Origin: Diospyros lotus
Taxonomy: Eukaryota; Streptophyta; Magnoliopsida; Ericales; Ebenaceae
DNA length: 64,000 nucleotides
Reading direction: 5' to 3'
NCBI RefSeq assembly: GCF_014633365.1
Contig: NC_068341.1
Span: 44,224,044 to 44,288,043 of the forward strand
Part shown: positions 45,765 to 57,661 of the stretch, piece after piece
How positions within the stretch are numbered: position 1 is the stretch's first letter
Layout: every line of letters starts with the position of its first letter
Translations under genes and position numbers: made by a program
The notes under the pieces: model-generated
The model's input: only the letters and a program-made list of their open reading frames with translations
What the model was told of the DNA's origin: nothing
Databases searched by the model: none

Positions 45765-48700
45765 TGAGGCAGGGAACACTCAAAGGAGTAAGCTTACCAC
45801 TGTTACTAAGGTTCACCCTCTGCGTCAAGATGCCAACTCAAAAAAAAAAAAAAGAGGACATCTGCTAACAATTGGAAGGGTTTGTAAAAACATGCTCCCC
45901 ACCGATGTATGCATATTTTTGGGTTTTGGTTGGGGGGGGGCAGGTAAATGGAGAGGGAAGCACATATCCACCTTTAAATTTTTGGGTTTCTTTTCTGCAA
46001 AGAGCCAGTTCAATTTAAAACCAATGCATTACCAGGCAGCTGAAGGAGATTTGGGCATCAGAATCTCAAAGTTTGATGCCTGATCCACAATATTTTTTCC
46101 TAGAAACTCCCCCACTCAGCTACTGCAGTCTTAACTACAACAGATACTGCAGAGAGTTGGGTATGTGTTTTGGGTGCAGGCGGTGTCCTAAGTCTGATTC
46201 ATCAAGATCTCATGTCCAAGGCTGATGCTAAATTCCACTTTCTTAGATACCTTTTTATTTGCTTAAAAATGTCTATAAATGAAAAGGGGGGAGAGATAGA
46301 GAGAGAGAGCTTTTGTACATAGAATGGTGTTTAAAAAAAAATGTTTTTGTACATAAAATGAGAGTTTTGTACGTACTAATCTGTCGAGAATACAGCGTGT
46401 TGTACATAACTTAACTAGTCTGTCAAGAATACATTTATCAATGTATCTTTACCACATGTTCATGAATAATATGGACCTCCTGGGAGTACCTATTTTGTGG
46501 GTAAAAGAAAAGGCACATTTTTGACTTGCAAAGTGTCACAATGCATATGCATTTTGGGAAGTCGTGTACTTACAATTGGATGGTGACCAGCACAACTTCA
46601 AATTTTCCCTATCAAACACCAACCGATAACCAGTCATGTAGTTCTCTGCATTAAGAAAGTTTCTTGAGAATAACAAAAGCTGAAACAAGGAGCCATACAT
46701 CATTGATAACACAAAAAACAAATTGTTTACACTTACGCCCAATTATTGCAAGATCCCCATCTGTAGGCTGTATGGCTAAACAAAATACTTCCTGTGTCAC
46801 AAGGACTACACATTTTAGATTTTATCTGATATCAAGTACACTAATTACTGCATCACTGTTTTTAATCCCAGAACAGTTTAAGCATTTCTACACAGATATA
46901 GAGTAGCCAATTGTAGTCAATGCAAGGTAGCAGCTTCTGGCCTCTATTCTTAGTTGCAAGCATAATCTATATTGCTCCTGATCCAGTTGCAAGTTCTCTA
47001 ATTCCAGTACAAACAAATGATCTAACACTCTAGTAGCTTTTCAAAATCTAATTGCTTTATAAAGCTACTTGTAAAACTGGACGGAAAAGCTAATTATCTT
47101 ATTCACGTACAGCCCTAGTTATAGGGTTGAATATTTACAGCTTAGGAAAGATTACAAAGAAGATTACAATAAAGCACATTAGGAAAGTATCCTAATTAGA
47201 TATTAGGAAACTATCCAAAATAACAAGATTTAGAAAATTTAGAAACTTCCAAAACGGCATAGCATTCTAGAAGCAGACATATAAGGCTTTCTTTTTCTCC
47301 TTGATCTTCACACGTCAACACTACTAGATTTTTTTTACCCAAGTAACTAGAAAGGCAATATTGCACCTAGTGGGATTATGGCTATGGCTTAATATGTATG
47401 CATGCATAAGTATAAAGCCAATAGACAAATTGAAGACAATTTTGGGGGAAAAAACAATTATTCCTTTCCTTCTTAATCGTGAAGAACAAAGAATTAAAAG
47501 TTTCAGTAAAACCTAAAAACAGTACGTCCAAAGCCCATCTATGCATTAAGTTCCGCCACTTGATTATTAACTTAATCCTTTCTCAATTTTTACATATATA
47601 GTCATTTTTCCTTCCTGCTAGAGCTGAAATGAGTCCAATATCATGGAATATATATATATATATAGATTCAGTTTATGAAACAAATACCTCCAAATGTACC
47701 CAATAAATCAGCACAGAGAGGTAAATCAGAATAAACATCTAACAAGATGATGCATCTTACATCAGGTCTGAGACAGCTGCCTATTTCCAGCTAGTGAATA
47801 TAAAATTCAGCTAACAAATCAACTACACACACGGGCTATATAGGACAAGGACAGATATTGGCCCACCTCTAGAATAGAGAGCTTGGCATTGGGCTATCTC
47901 CACTCAGATGGTATTATTTTTTAACTCATTAAGAAAGAGTTTCACTGAAGCAAATTATCTTGTTGATATCTGTGCCATTTCATTACTATGGTACTGAACT
48001 AGTAATTTGGAACCACAATATCTCAGAACAAATAACTTCGGCTTAAATATGGATAAATGCAGTGCAATAACAATATGCTTCTATAAAAAATGGAAGTTCT
48101 GCCATAGTTCTGAAAGGCGCGAGGCGCAAAGGGTCCTGAAGTCTGAGGCACGAGGCGAGGCGCGCCTTTGCAAAGCAAGGCGCACCTTTTAGAAAAAAAC
48201 TCAAAATCTTGTAAAATCATAAAAAACTATCAAATTATCAATAATAACACATGCATATCATTAATGTTTCATTATCTTCAAATTCTAAACTAACAACATC
48301 AAAGTTAATTCATTCATCATGCAATTTCTAAACTAGAAACATCATCAAAGTTCAAATTTAAAGTCTCAAACTCAAACAAGTACCAATCATCGTGCAAAGT
48401 TCTAAACAAACATATAAACACTACAAGTCCACAATCAATAAAGAAATTTTAATCATCATCATCATCATACCCTTCACCAAATTGAAAATCATCATCTTAC
48501 GGTGCCATATTTTGCTCATCCCTGTTATTTTTCTTCTTTTGCATGTACTCTCCAATCTCTTGTTTTATTGATGGAGGACATTTTGGAATAGCTTTAGTAT
48601 TCTCCACAATCAATAAACACTATAAGTTCACAATCAAGAAAATGTTTTCATTTTGAAAAATGCTATTTTTCTAGGACTGGAAGATTAACACATTTTTTTT

Positions 48701-51700
48701 AAATCTGGAAGATTAGGGCATTATAAGGAGACATATAAGAAAATGTTTTCATTTTGAAAAACTATCTCCCGATATTTTGATAGCTAATATTCATTGTTAT
48801 TAAAATGATTTTTAATGAATTTTTCAAGAAATAATAGATATGTATTTTGGGGGTGGTAAAATCGCTAAATCCTGAGTTTGTACTAAAATCAAAATTCTCT
48901 TTTCTTATTGTTATGGATTTTAATTTTTTAGATATTTTTATTGAATCCAAATGGGGGATACTTTCTTATTTACATTTATATATTAAAGTAAATGGATATT
49001 TTACCTTCCATTTACTTAAACTAAAGAAATGCAAATAAGTTGTGATGTATACATGCTGGAACTAAGAAGAAAGGAGGCTGGAGAGGAGAGGAAGAGAGAA
49101 TGCAAGCACGGGTTTCATGAGGCGCGCCTCTTGCCTCAGCGCCTCACCTTGCAAGGCGAGGGCCTTGCTGAAACCGCCTCGCCTCAGCCCAGGCGAGGCG
49201 CCAAACTGGCGCCTTAAGGCGCCTTGCGCCTAGGCGCACCTTTAATAACTATGAGTTCTGCTTTGAAGTTTTATGCTATGCCTGACAGCTAGGCTCAAAG
49301 CTGAGCTCAAATGGAAATGAACTATAATAAAGCTTAGGTTAACCAACCACAAGCATAGCACAAATATGTCTTTTCTTCTTCTGCGTACTCAATTCCAGCA
49401 TGGCCAAGCATAAATAACCCAGAGAGGCATGAGCACAAATAGAACTTTATGTATAATATTAAAAAAAAAAAAGGCTAGGCTCTGTGAAAAAGGATGGTTA
49501 AAAAGGCAGAACAGATAGGGGAGAGTAAATAGCATAACTTTATTAGAAGGCCCAACTCCCATTTTCTCTATTTCATGACAGACAAGATTCTCATTTTTTA
49601 TCTATCCTTTTTTGCTTCTTCATTGATGAGCTAATAGTTAACATAGCTGGTGTTGCAGGTTTATTTTCTTTCACCTTGTAAGTGGTTCACCACATTTCTG
49701 CTGTTCTCTAATGAAATTTGAGTTATTTATCCAAACAAAATTCTTCAATCTCAAGATGTAATGCATTTATCAACCCCACAAAATGTGTTCCCCAAGTATC
49801 TAAAACATGTTCAGTTCCCAAAAATACTGAAAAAATTTGATGACACATTTTGATACATATCTCTATGTGTCATGGAGTAAGTAAAACAAATATCACAAAG
49901 CATCTGCACTTTTTAGGAAACAAGTAAGAATTTCCACAAACTGCTAGAAACCATAAGAGACCGAAAAACCTGAAACATTTCATCATGTAGAGAGGGGGGG
50001 AAATAAAAACTTGCCTAGATGACATTAACAATTAATAATTTTGGCAGAATCATAAGTTTGGAATATGTAAACAGACCCATCAGTCCATTTCATGGTTCAT
50101 TGCGCATACTCTCCCAGCTAAGCCTCATATTGAATCACAAGACTATTCCAACTCATCTAGATAAAACAATTAATATTTCAAATATTGAACAACCAACCAA
50201 CCTCACTGTCATTATAACGTAAGGTAGGATCGTGGACCAGGAAGCTGTTGTTTGATGCAAATTTAAGTGTCAGAGAGGGTATCTTAGGCATATCCTGGGA
50301 TCTGTTCAACCATAGATTTTGAATTACCACCATATTAAACAAGACAAGGAGAAGGGCTGAACTTCCATGGTGTAATTCATGGAAATTACCTGGATTTGTA
50401 ACAATATTTCAAATCGGATCCTTCAACACTTGTAGCATTTACTTGTCTGTCAAACTATCATCATACACAGAAATATGAGACATACTGCTAAAAGAGATTA
50501 GCTTCATAAACTATACAATGGCAATAAAATGTACCTCCTGAACAACCATTTCATATGCTTTCTTGGGGAGGAACGTAAATGATGTCCCACTATCTACCAG
50601 TGCTTTGAAGTTTGTTTTGTCGAGACAAGAACCTCCAATACAACATGCCTCAACACCAACAGTATATGGTACAACACTGAACCAAGAGTTGAGCCAACGA
50701 GAGAATTACAAATTAAAAAGAAGAGAGAAGAAAGAATCCAAAATCAGATAGATAGTCTATTAGTCATACAGCTTCCCCTCAAGCGGCAGGAATGGAGTAG
50801 ACTGTTGAGCAGATGGCCCTTGGTCCCCAAAAAATACTCGCCCAGAAGCATCCTCATTAAAGCACAAAGAGAAAGAATTCCGCAACAATCCTGCTTTTGC
50901 AAGTAAACTTGGCACAGAAATCTCACCCAGTCCCAGACCCATAACACCATCAGGAGCAGCTCCATCCAAGTAACCACCGCTTTGCTTCCTCCCACATCTG
51001 AAACAATAGACAGCTAGAATCAGGATTAAGTATGTAACCAAGATAATTCCTTCTTGAGGAAACTTTAAGCATGTGAAAGGTGTAATTCTAATGTGAGAAT
51101 AACAGATCAATCAAGCAGACCCAATAATGACTGGAGCCTCTGCAGAAATATTGGTTGCATTATCACTTCTTGCAGCAAAATGCATTGTATCCTCAACCAG
51201 AAATCCTGAACTGAAGGTATCTGTTGATTCATATTCAGCTGTGTAAGGGCATGGCTGCTTAGGACTCTTGCAATTCGGACCCAGTATACATAAGTGATGA
51301 CTGCAAGGTAAGTGCTTGCTCGTGATTGACCCAGATGGGCTATATTCATTTAGATCCCTATCCTGCATAATAGATGCCCCAAATACAAGGGAGCACCTGC
51401 CAATCAATCATTGGAAATAAGTGCTAAACATGTTATCAGAACAGAGCAACTACAAATTCTTTCTAACAGATGTGATCAGAAGTGCTTCTAGGTATGTAAT
51501 CGGAAAAGTTCTCTTCCCAAGTAAACTGGCCAATAAATTATCAGATGTGAGCCCATTGCCAAGCCTAAGCAGATTACCCCTTTGTAATTTGAATTGATTA
51601 GCAAATAAAATTTACAGTAACATTAGTTATTGAGGAAGAAAAGAAAAAAAACACAGAGGCAAAAAAAGGATCATGTTCTTTAGCCTCATGTAAGTATTTC

Positions 51701-54700
51701 ACATGAGTACATACATATTCATATTTCATAGTCAAATCATCTCCTTTCTTGATGCCCCCCCTCCCCAACCCACCCACCCACACACATGCGCAAAAAAAAA
51801 AACCTCAAGAGAGAAAGAATGGGACACAAAACATAAAACAAAGTTCCTCATCTTCAATACTAGCCAATAAATAAAACTCAATTCTGCATTTGACCAGGGA
51901 AGAAACTCAAAATCAAAATGTTCGCTACACAAAGAAGCAACTGCATTGGTGGCACGTTACTGTGGTCCAGAAGACTCCTGTGAGGCAAAATAAGAAACAG
52001 GAGTCAAAATAGAGAAACGTGATCTATGAGAAGTGATGCAGTCACTAATATTCAAGACCCGGTCCAAGGCCAATCCGGCCCAAACCGGAACAGTAACGCT
52101 ACAGTAGCATTGGAACAGTAGTGCTACAGTTGAACTCCATGAGTTTTTAAGATTTTTACTTCTATTCTCCTTCCTACGTTTTAGGATTTTAATTCTATTT
52201 CATATTTGATTAGGGTTTTATTTTTATTAGAATTTTAGTTAAATTTTGTTTACAAATATTAGATGGATTTGGATTAGCCAATAAAAGCATGAAAATGTAT
52301 GGGAGAAGAGGGTATCTCCTGGATAACGAAATTATTTAACGCGATTCTTAAATCAAAAAAGATGCCAGATGAATGGAGGAAGAGTACTTTGGTCCCTATA
52401 TATAAGAACAAATGAGATGTTCAAAATTGTGAAAATTACAGAGGAATTAAGTTAATGAGTCATACCATGAAACTCCGGGAGAGAGTAATAGAGCAGAGGC
52501 TCAGAAAAGAAACAGAGGTATCAGAAAATCAGTTTGGTTTCATGCCCGGTAGGTCAACAATGGAAGCTATATACCTACTGAGGCGCCTAATGGAAAGGTA
52601 TCGGGATCATCAGAAGGACCTACATATAGTGTTTATAGATCTAGAAAAGGCCTATGATAGGGTCCCTAGAGAAGTATTATGGAGGGTTTTAGAAAAGAAA
52701 GGAGTCCGAATAGCCTATATACAAGCCCTTAAGGACATGTATCATGGTGCAGAGACAAGGGTCAACACATGCGGAGGGGATACTGAACCGTTTAAAATTA
52801 CAATAGGATTGCATCAAGGTTCTGCACTAAGTCCATACTTATTTGCTCTAGTAATGGATGAACTCACTAAAGATATTCAGACAGATGTGCCATGGTGTAT
52901 GCTATTTGCAGACGACACAGTGTTGGTGGATGAAACAAAAGAAGGAGTGAACACTAAGCTTGAGTTATGGAGAAACAATTTAGAATCTAAGGGATTTAAA
53001 TTAAGCAGAAAGAAAACAGAATATATGGAATGTAAATTTAGTAAGAATGCAAGAGTGGAGGATATTATAATAAAATTGGAAGATCAAATCTTACAAAGAA
53101 AAGACCATTTTCGATATTTGGGATTAGTGATTCAAAAAGATGGAGAAATTCACGAGGATGTCACACATAGAATTAAGGCAGGTTGGCTAAAATGGAGAAA
53201 TGCATCGGGAGGTGTTATGTGATGATAAAATCCCATTAAAATTGAAAGGAAAATTCTATAGGATAGCTATAAGACCAGTTTTGTTATACGACTCAGAATG
53301 TTGGGCAGTCAAATACCAACATGAGCAAAAGACGAGTGTAGCGGAGATGAGGATGTTAAGATGGATGTGCGGCCATACAAGAAAAGATAAAATTAGAAAT
53401 GAAATTATTCGTAATAAGATAGGAGTAGTGCCAATAGAGGAGAAGATGAGAGAGACTAGACTAAGATGGTTTGGTCATGTGAGAAGGAGACCAAGAGACG
53501 CTCCTGTGAGGAGAGTTGATGAAATGGAACAATTAATCAAAAAAAAAGGTAGAGGCAGACCTAAGAAGACTTTGAGGGAGACATTAAAGTTTGATATGAA
53601 GTGTATGGATCTCAATGAAGATATGACAAAAGATAGAAATACATGGAAGTCTAGAATTCATGTAGCCGACCCCACATAGTGGGATAAAGGCTGGATATGT
53701 TGTTGTTGTATGTTGTGTTTTTCACATGCGCGCTACATGTTGCGTCAATAAGTAATCCCATTATCCCAGAGTACTCCTAGAAGAGCTCATGAGGTGACTT
53801 ATTTGATCCAAGAGATCATGGTTTCATTATTTGATTTTCTTGCATGTATCAAAACTTTGCCATGACATTAGCTTTTCTCGTTTACATCAGCTCCAACAGA
53901 ATGATATATTGATTAGAGTTCCACAATTTTTCCATACAACAATAGCAAAAATCACAAGGTTTAATCCCACCAGAAAGGAATTCCTCAATTTTTCTCTAGA
54001 ACTAAAAAGCACTGCTTTTTATAAAGGTGCCATATCATTTCGACACCAACATTTCTCAAACAATAAGAAATGCATGGCAACGCTTGTTAGAACATGACCT
54101 TTTTTTACAAAGGATACTGCATACTTTTTTTGTATTTTGGGAGGGGGCAGGGCAAGGGCACCCTTGTTCATCACAAGATCTTGCACAGCTTAGAACCAAA
54201 TAAGATATGTTAATGCTTTTTCATCATTTATTTCCTATTATGTTGAAGGTGAGTCATTCATGTCACGTCTTGTGTTTGCGCTTCTTAGCTGACACATATT
54301 GAATCACTAATTTCTGCATAGTACATACAATCAATTCCCAAATCAAAAAAGTTCTAATTTCTGCATAAGGTTAACATCTGCACATTCCATGCAGGATTAA
54401 ATGACTCTCACTGCTCTCCACAAAGATCCCCTCCCCCCCCCCCTCCAAAGGAAAGGGGGAAAAAGAAAATCCTTTTGTTAAGTTGCATTCATAATCAGAT
54501 GGGGTTCCGAAGCTACATAATTTGTTATATATAAGAATGTAACTTCAAAAGTAGCTCAGACACAACATTCAAAGGTAGTGGCTGACTGTGGCTGCCAATG
54601 GTCAATTATGCATGTAAAACAGTATCCTTATATGAAGTCTCAATTACTATAATGAGTTCATTTTCATATTTAAACTAACACACATTTAAATAGTATCAGC

Positions 54701-57661
54701 ATTCTGTTATTGTATAACAAGGTTCTAAATTTTAGAATGCCCTAAGTTGAAAACAAAGCAAACTAATATAGAGGTTGCTTGGCTTACCCTCTTTTTTTTT
54801 TTTTTTTTTTTTTTTTTGGGGGGGGGGGGGGGGGGGCGTGCTTATAAGTCTTTATACTTATGAGTTGTGTAAAGCTTAAAAGCTGGATATCATTTAAGTT
54901 GATAATATGTTTGGATAAATGTGTTTTAAACTATTATTTATATAATTATGTGTTTTGTTTGAAAAAGTTGATAAACTATCAAAACTTAATAAGAAGACGA
55001 AAATGGATATGTGACTGAATAATACAAATAAAATTCATAAAAATACTAAATTTTAATAAAAATAAATTATAAATTAATATCCAATTAATAAAATACTTAC
55101 AATTACATGTTGATAAATTATACGCAATTATTAAAAAATATATTAATACAATATATATGTTAAATATATGCATATACACAGAGAGATGGGGGGAGGACGC
55201 CGACAATGGAGGCGGCAGATGATGGAGGCACGTCCGATGGACATAGAGGAGGTGGATGACGCCAACGGATATGGAGGAGGCAGCGATGGAAGCTAGAGGA
55301 GGCGGCCACTGGGGATGGGTTTAGAGGCAGCAGCCGATGGAGATGTAGGCAACGGCTAACAGCCACCATGGAGGAGACAGAGGCGACAACAGAGAAATTG
55401 GAGGGAGGCAGCGACAAAGAAGACAGAGGGATGAAGGAGAAGGGATAGAGTTGTAAATACCATAAATATTTGAGGGCAAATTTGTAATTTGCTTGGTTAA
55501 CAAAAAAAGCTACTAAGAGCTTATTTGGAAAAGCTAGGGGAGGAGCTTATTGAATAAGATGCTAAAATAGCTTATAAGCTCAGTACCGTTTAAGCTCCTA
55601 AATTTTTAAAAAACGCATAACAAAATAAGTCATGTAATTTATAAGCTAAAAGAGTAGCTTATAAGTGGTCAAACGGGTAAGCCAAACACTCTCGTAATAG
55701 TAAAATGAAGCAGACATGTATGCATTAGTTTAAACATGAAGTACTATCTGTGATGGTATTTAAATGCATGCTATTTTTGGCAATTTTTGAATTTTCTGTA
55801 GCTCTCATTTTTCTCATGTTTATATCCCTAATGTAGTCAAATCAAGATAGTAGACAGTACACATCCAAGTGTTAAGGATCAGCTCTTAGGAGACAAAAAA
55901 TTGAAAAAACAAAAAATCAAAAATTGTAAGGCCAAACCAATATTCTACTAAGTAGCAATAGTAATAAGAATGTAACAGTTGATAATGTAACAATGTTAGC
56001 AGTAACCAGCATACCAAACTGTCGTAATAGCTAGAAGATAGGGGAGCACATTGAATACAGTTGCACGGAACCCAAAGTAGGTCACTCCCAGAATCCAAAG
56101 CAACCAGAAAAGACACATTGGGTGTCCCTATATCAATCCAAGTGTAATGCAACCTGTATAAAGTTAAAAAGTAACAATTAGACTCCAATGAACAAGCATA
56201 ACTCAAAAGAACTCAATGGAAAAGTACTTTCAGAAGATATAAATGGTGAGAAAACCCAATTCATTTTAGTTTCAAACAAAAACTTTATCTCAAACTCATT
56301 TTAAAATCAGAAAAATAATCCAGTCCATAAGGAATGAATTTGAATGACCAATTGTTGTATTAATATGTAGATAGAAAAATTATCAAGCACTATGTTCCTA
56401 CTGCACAGATTGTATATCCAACAACTAAAAGACATATTACCCATTTCCATATGTTACAAGACATAAGCCCAATATACGAAAATTGTAAGCCTTCTAACAT
56501 GTATGGATAATATATTCAACAATAACCAACCTATGTGTACCCAGACCATGTCATTGACAACAAAAGACCAGAGTTGATAACAATAGGCCTACATAGCCAT
56601 CAAAATATGAATTGTTATAGATTTCAGTTGAATGAATCTCACAACAGATCTAAGTCCAACTGATTGATGCTTCGTAACCTGAACACTAAATCAGGGGGAT
56701 TTGATCCCCTGTTGTGAAGGTTTGAGAAACCACTCTTATAATGAGGTGCCAACAGGACAACAAAGGGCTATTACTTGACATGTCAACCAGCAGGCAGCCT
56801 TGCTTCCTTGATAAAATCACAATACAAGGTTAGATACATTCAAATTTTGGTCATCTGTGTTATTTTTTCTTTTTCTTTTTATGGAGATCATCTGTGCTTT
56901 TAAGAAGACTAAAGCATGATATTTGGACATGCTTTTGCATAACTTATACAATATAAATTGATAATAACTTCTTCTTTTTTTTTCTTTGCCAAATGAACAT
57001 AATAGATTACAAAATTGGACCCCATATAAGATGGAGCTAATATATCAGATATGAATGCGAAGTACATATCTTTCAACACATTCAAACATTTATAAGCATT
57101 CAATACGGTACCGACCAAACCTTGAGCTTCCATATTTTCAATATACAAATGCTTCTCAATTCTCATTTCTAGTCCTCACCTCATAAGTGGTTCAAAATAA
57201 TTGTCAAGCTTTATATTATTGTTTCACTTCCAAGCTTAGCACAATATCAACCAAAATTTGAGGAAGGTGAGTATTTAACAAAAATCCACGGCTAGAAGGA
57301 GATTTATTAGCAAAACGACGACGGATAAAAAGGTGAGATTAACACACCATGCTAAGTCGTCCCCGAACGACATTGCTTGGCTGCCTTCGGAAGGGAACAG
57401 AAGTTGATAGCGAGAACCGAGCCTCATCTTCTGCCTCCGAACATCACTGCTCACAAGCATCCGGTAGTACTCCAAGCTCCGCCGCTCCGGCCAAGCAGGG
57501 GACGCCTCTCCGCCGCTTCTCGAAACCCTAGCGCTCTTCAGTTCCTCGGACAACCTGTGAATTAGCCTCGAAGACAGCGTCAAGCTCACGGCGCACTCCA
57601 CCACCAGCAGAAGAACAATCGTCATTGTCACACCAACCAGCAGACGCCGCGCCGCCTCCAT
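45297..57661 (-). CDS. GPI-anchored aspartic protease (aspartic proteinase-like protein 1 type)
   Basis: Ten exons were traced: 57661-57348, 56153-56015, 51362-51121, 50997-50770, 50676-50535, 50454-50390, 50301-50202, 46791-46737, 46645-46574 and 45538-45297. All have GT-AG signals with matching phases, giving 532 residues. The protein starts [10 protein letters not shown], followed by a hydrophobic signal segment. The pepsin-type active sites are [11 protein letters not shown] (exon 2) and [13 protein letters not shown] (exon 5). Cys-rich segments [11 protein letters not shown] and [10 protein letters not shown] are typical of plant nepenthesin-like proteases. Exon 9 has [19 protein letters not shown]. 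The C-terminus is Pro/Ser/Gln-rich and ends in a hydrophobic run ([11 protein letters not shown]), as in GPI-anchor signals, so the mature protease probably sits on the outer plasma membrane. Introns 2 (4.65 kb) and 7 (3.41 kb) are swollen by transposons. The substrate is unknown. Confidence 0.93.
45721..45764 (+). repeat. Poly-T then poly-G tract in aspartic protease intron 9
   Basis: 23 T are followed directly by 21 G. On the coding strand this reads C-run then A-run. It lies between exons 9 and 10. The exact length may be unreliable in the assembly. Confidence 0.85.
48103..49253. mobile_element. 1151-bp hAT-like element in aspartic protease intron 7
   Basis: The perfect 8-bp target AGTTCTGC flanks both ends (48095-48102 and 49254-49261). 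The terminal inverted repeats are CATAGTTCTGAAAGGCGCG on the left and, read in reverse, CATAGTTATTAAAGGTGCGC on the right. Both continue into a GC-rich array of AGGCGC and GCGCC words (left to about 48190, right from about 49115). The interior is AT-rich with no transposase. The 8-bp duplication suggests the hAT superfamily, but the TIR is not the usual CAGGG type. Confidence 0.87.
52275..53700 (+). mobile_element. 5'-truncated LINE (L1-type) with nearly open reverse transcriptase, antisense in aspartic protease intron 2
   Basis: Coding similarity starts near [20 protein letters not shown] (about 52300) and passes one stop before [20 protein letters not shown]. It continues through reverse transcriptase motifs: [45 protein letters not shown], and the catalytic LFADD. 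A one-base frameshift occurs around 53205-53215. The second frame ([14 protein letters not shown], then [12 protein letters not shown]) runs to the typical plant LINE end [13 protein letters not shown] at 53679, followed by a GTTGTTGTTGT tail. ORF1, the endonuclease and the first part of the polymerase are missing, so the copy cannot move on its own. It lies on the strand opposite to the protease gene. AT-rich sequence at 52040-52270 just before it has another, unidentified origin. Confidence 0.92.
54775..55692. mobile_element. TIR element with GC-rich core in aspartic protease intron 2
   Basis: The left end GTTGCTTGGCTTACCC matches the complement of the right end, GGGTAAGCCAAACAC. Inside each is a CTTATAAGT word. 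The left arm is split by a T26-G19 tract. The AT-rich arm is shared with 22052-22300. The core (55190-55450) is rich in GGAGGC, GATGG and GGCGGC. The target duplication is unclear (flanks CTAATATA and GTAATAGT). Confidence 0.7.
54792..54836 (+). repeat. Poly-T then poly-G tract within the TIR element
   Basis: 26 T followed by 19 G, interrupting the left terminal repeat. This is the same T-then-G arrangement as at 45721. Confidence 0.85.

Noticed and set aside
57349..57565. Plus-strand frames opposite exon 1 of the aspartic protease
   Set aside because: They are shadows of a well-supported exon with signal peptide and correct splice phase.
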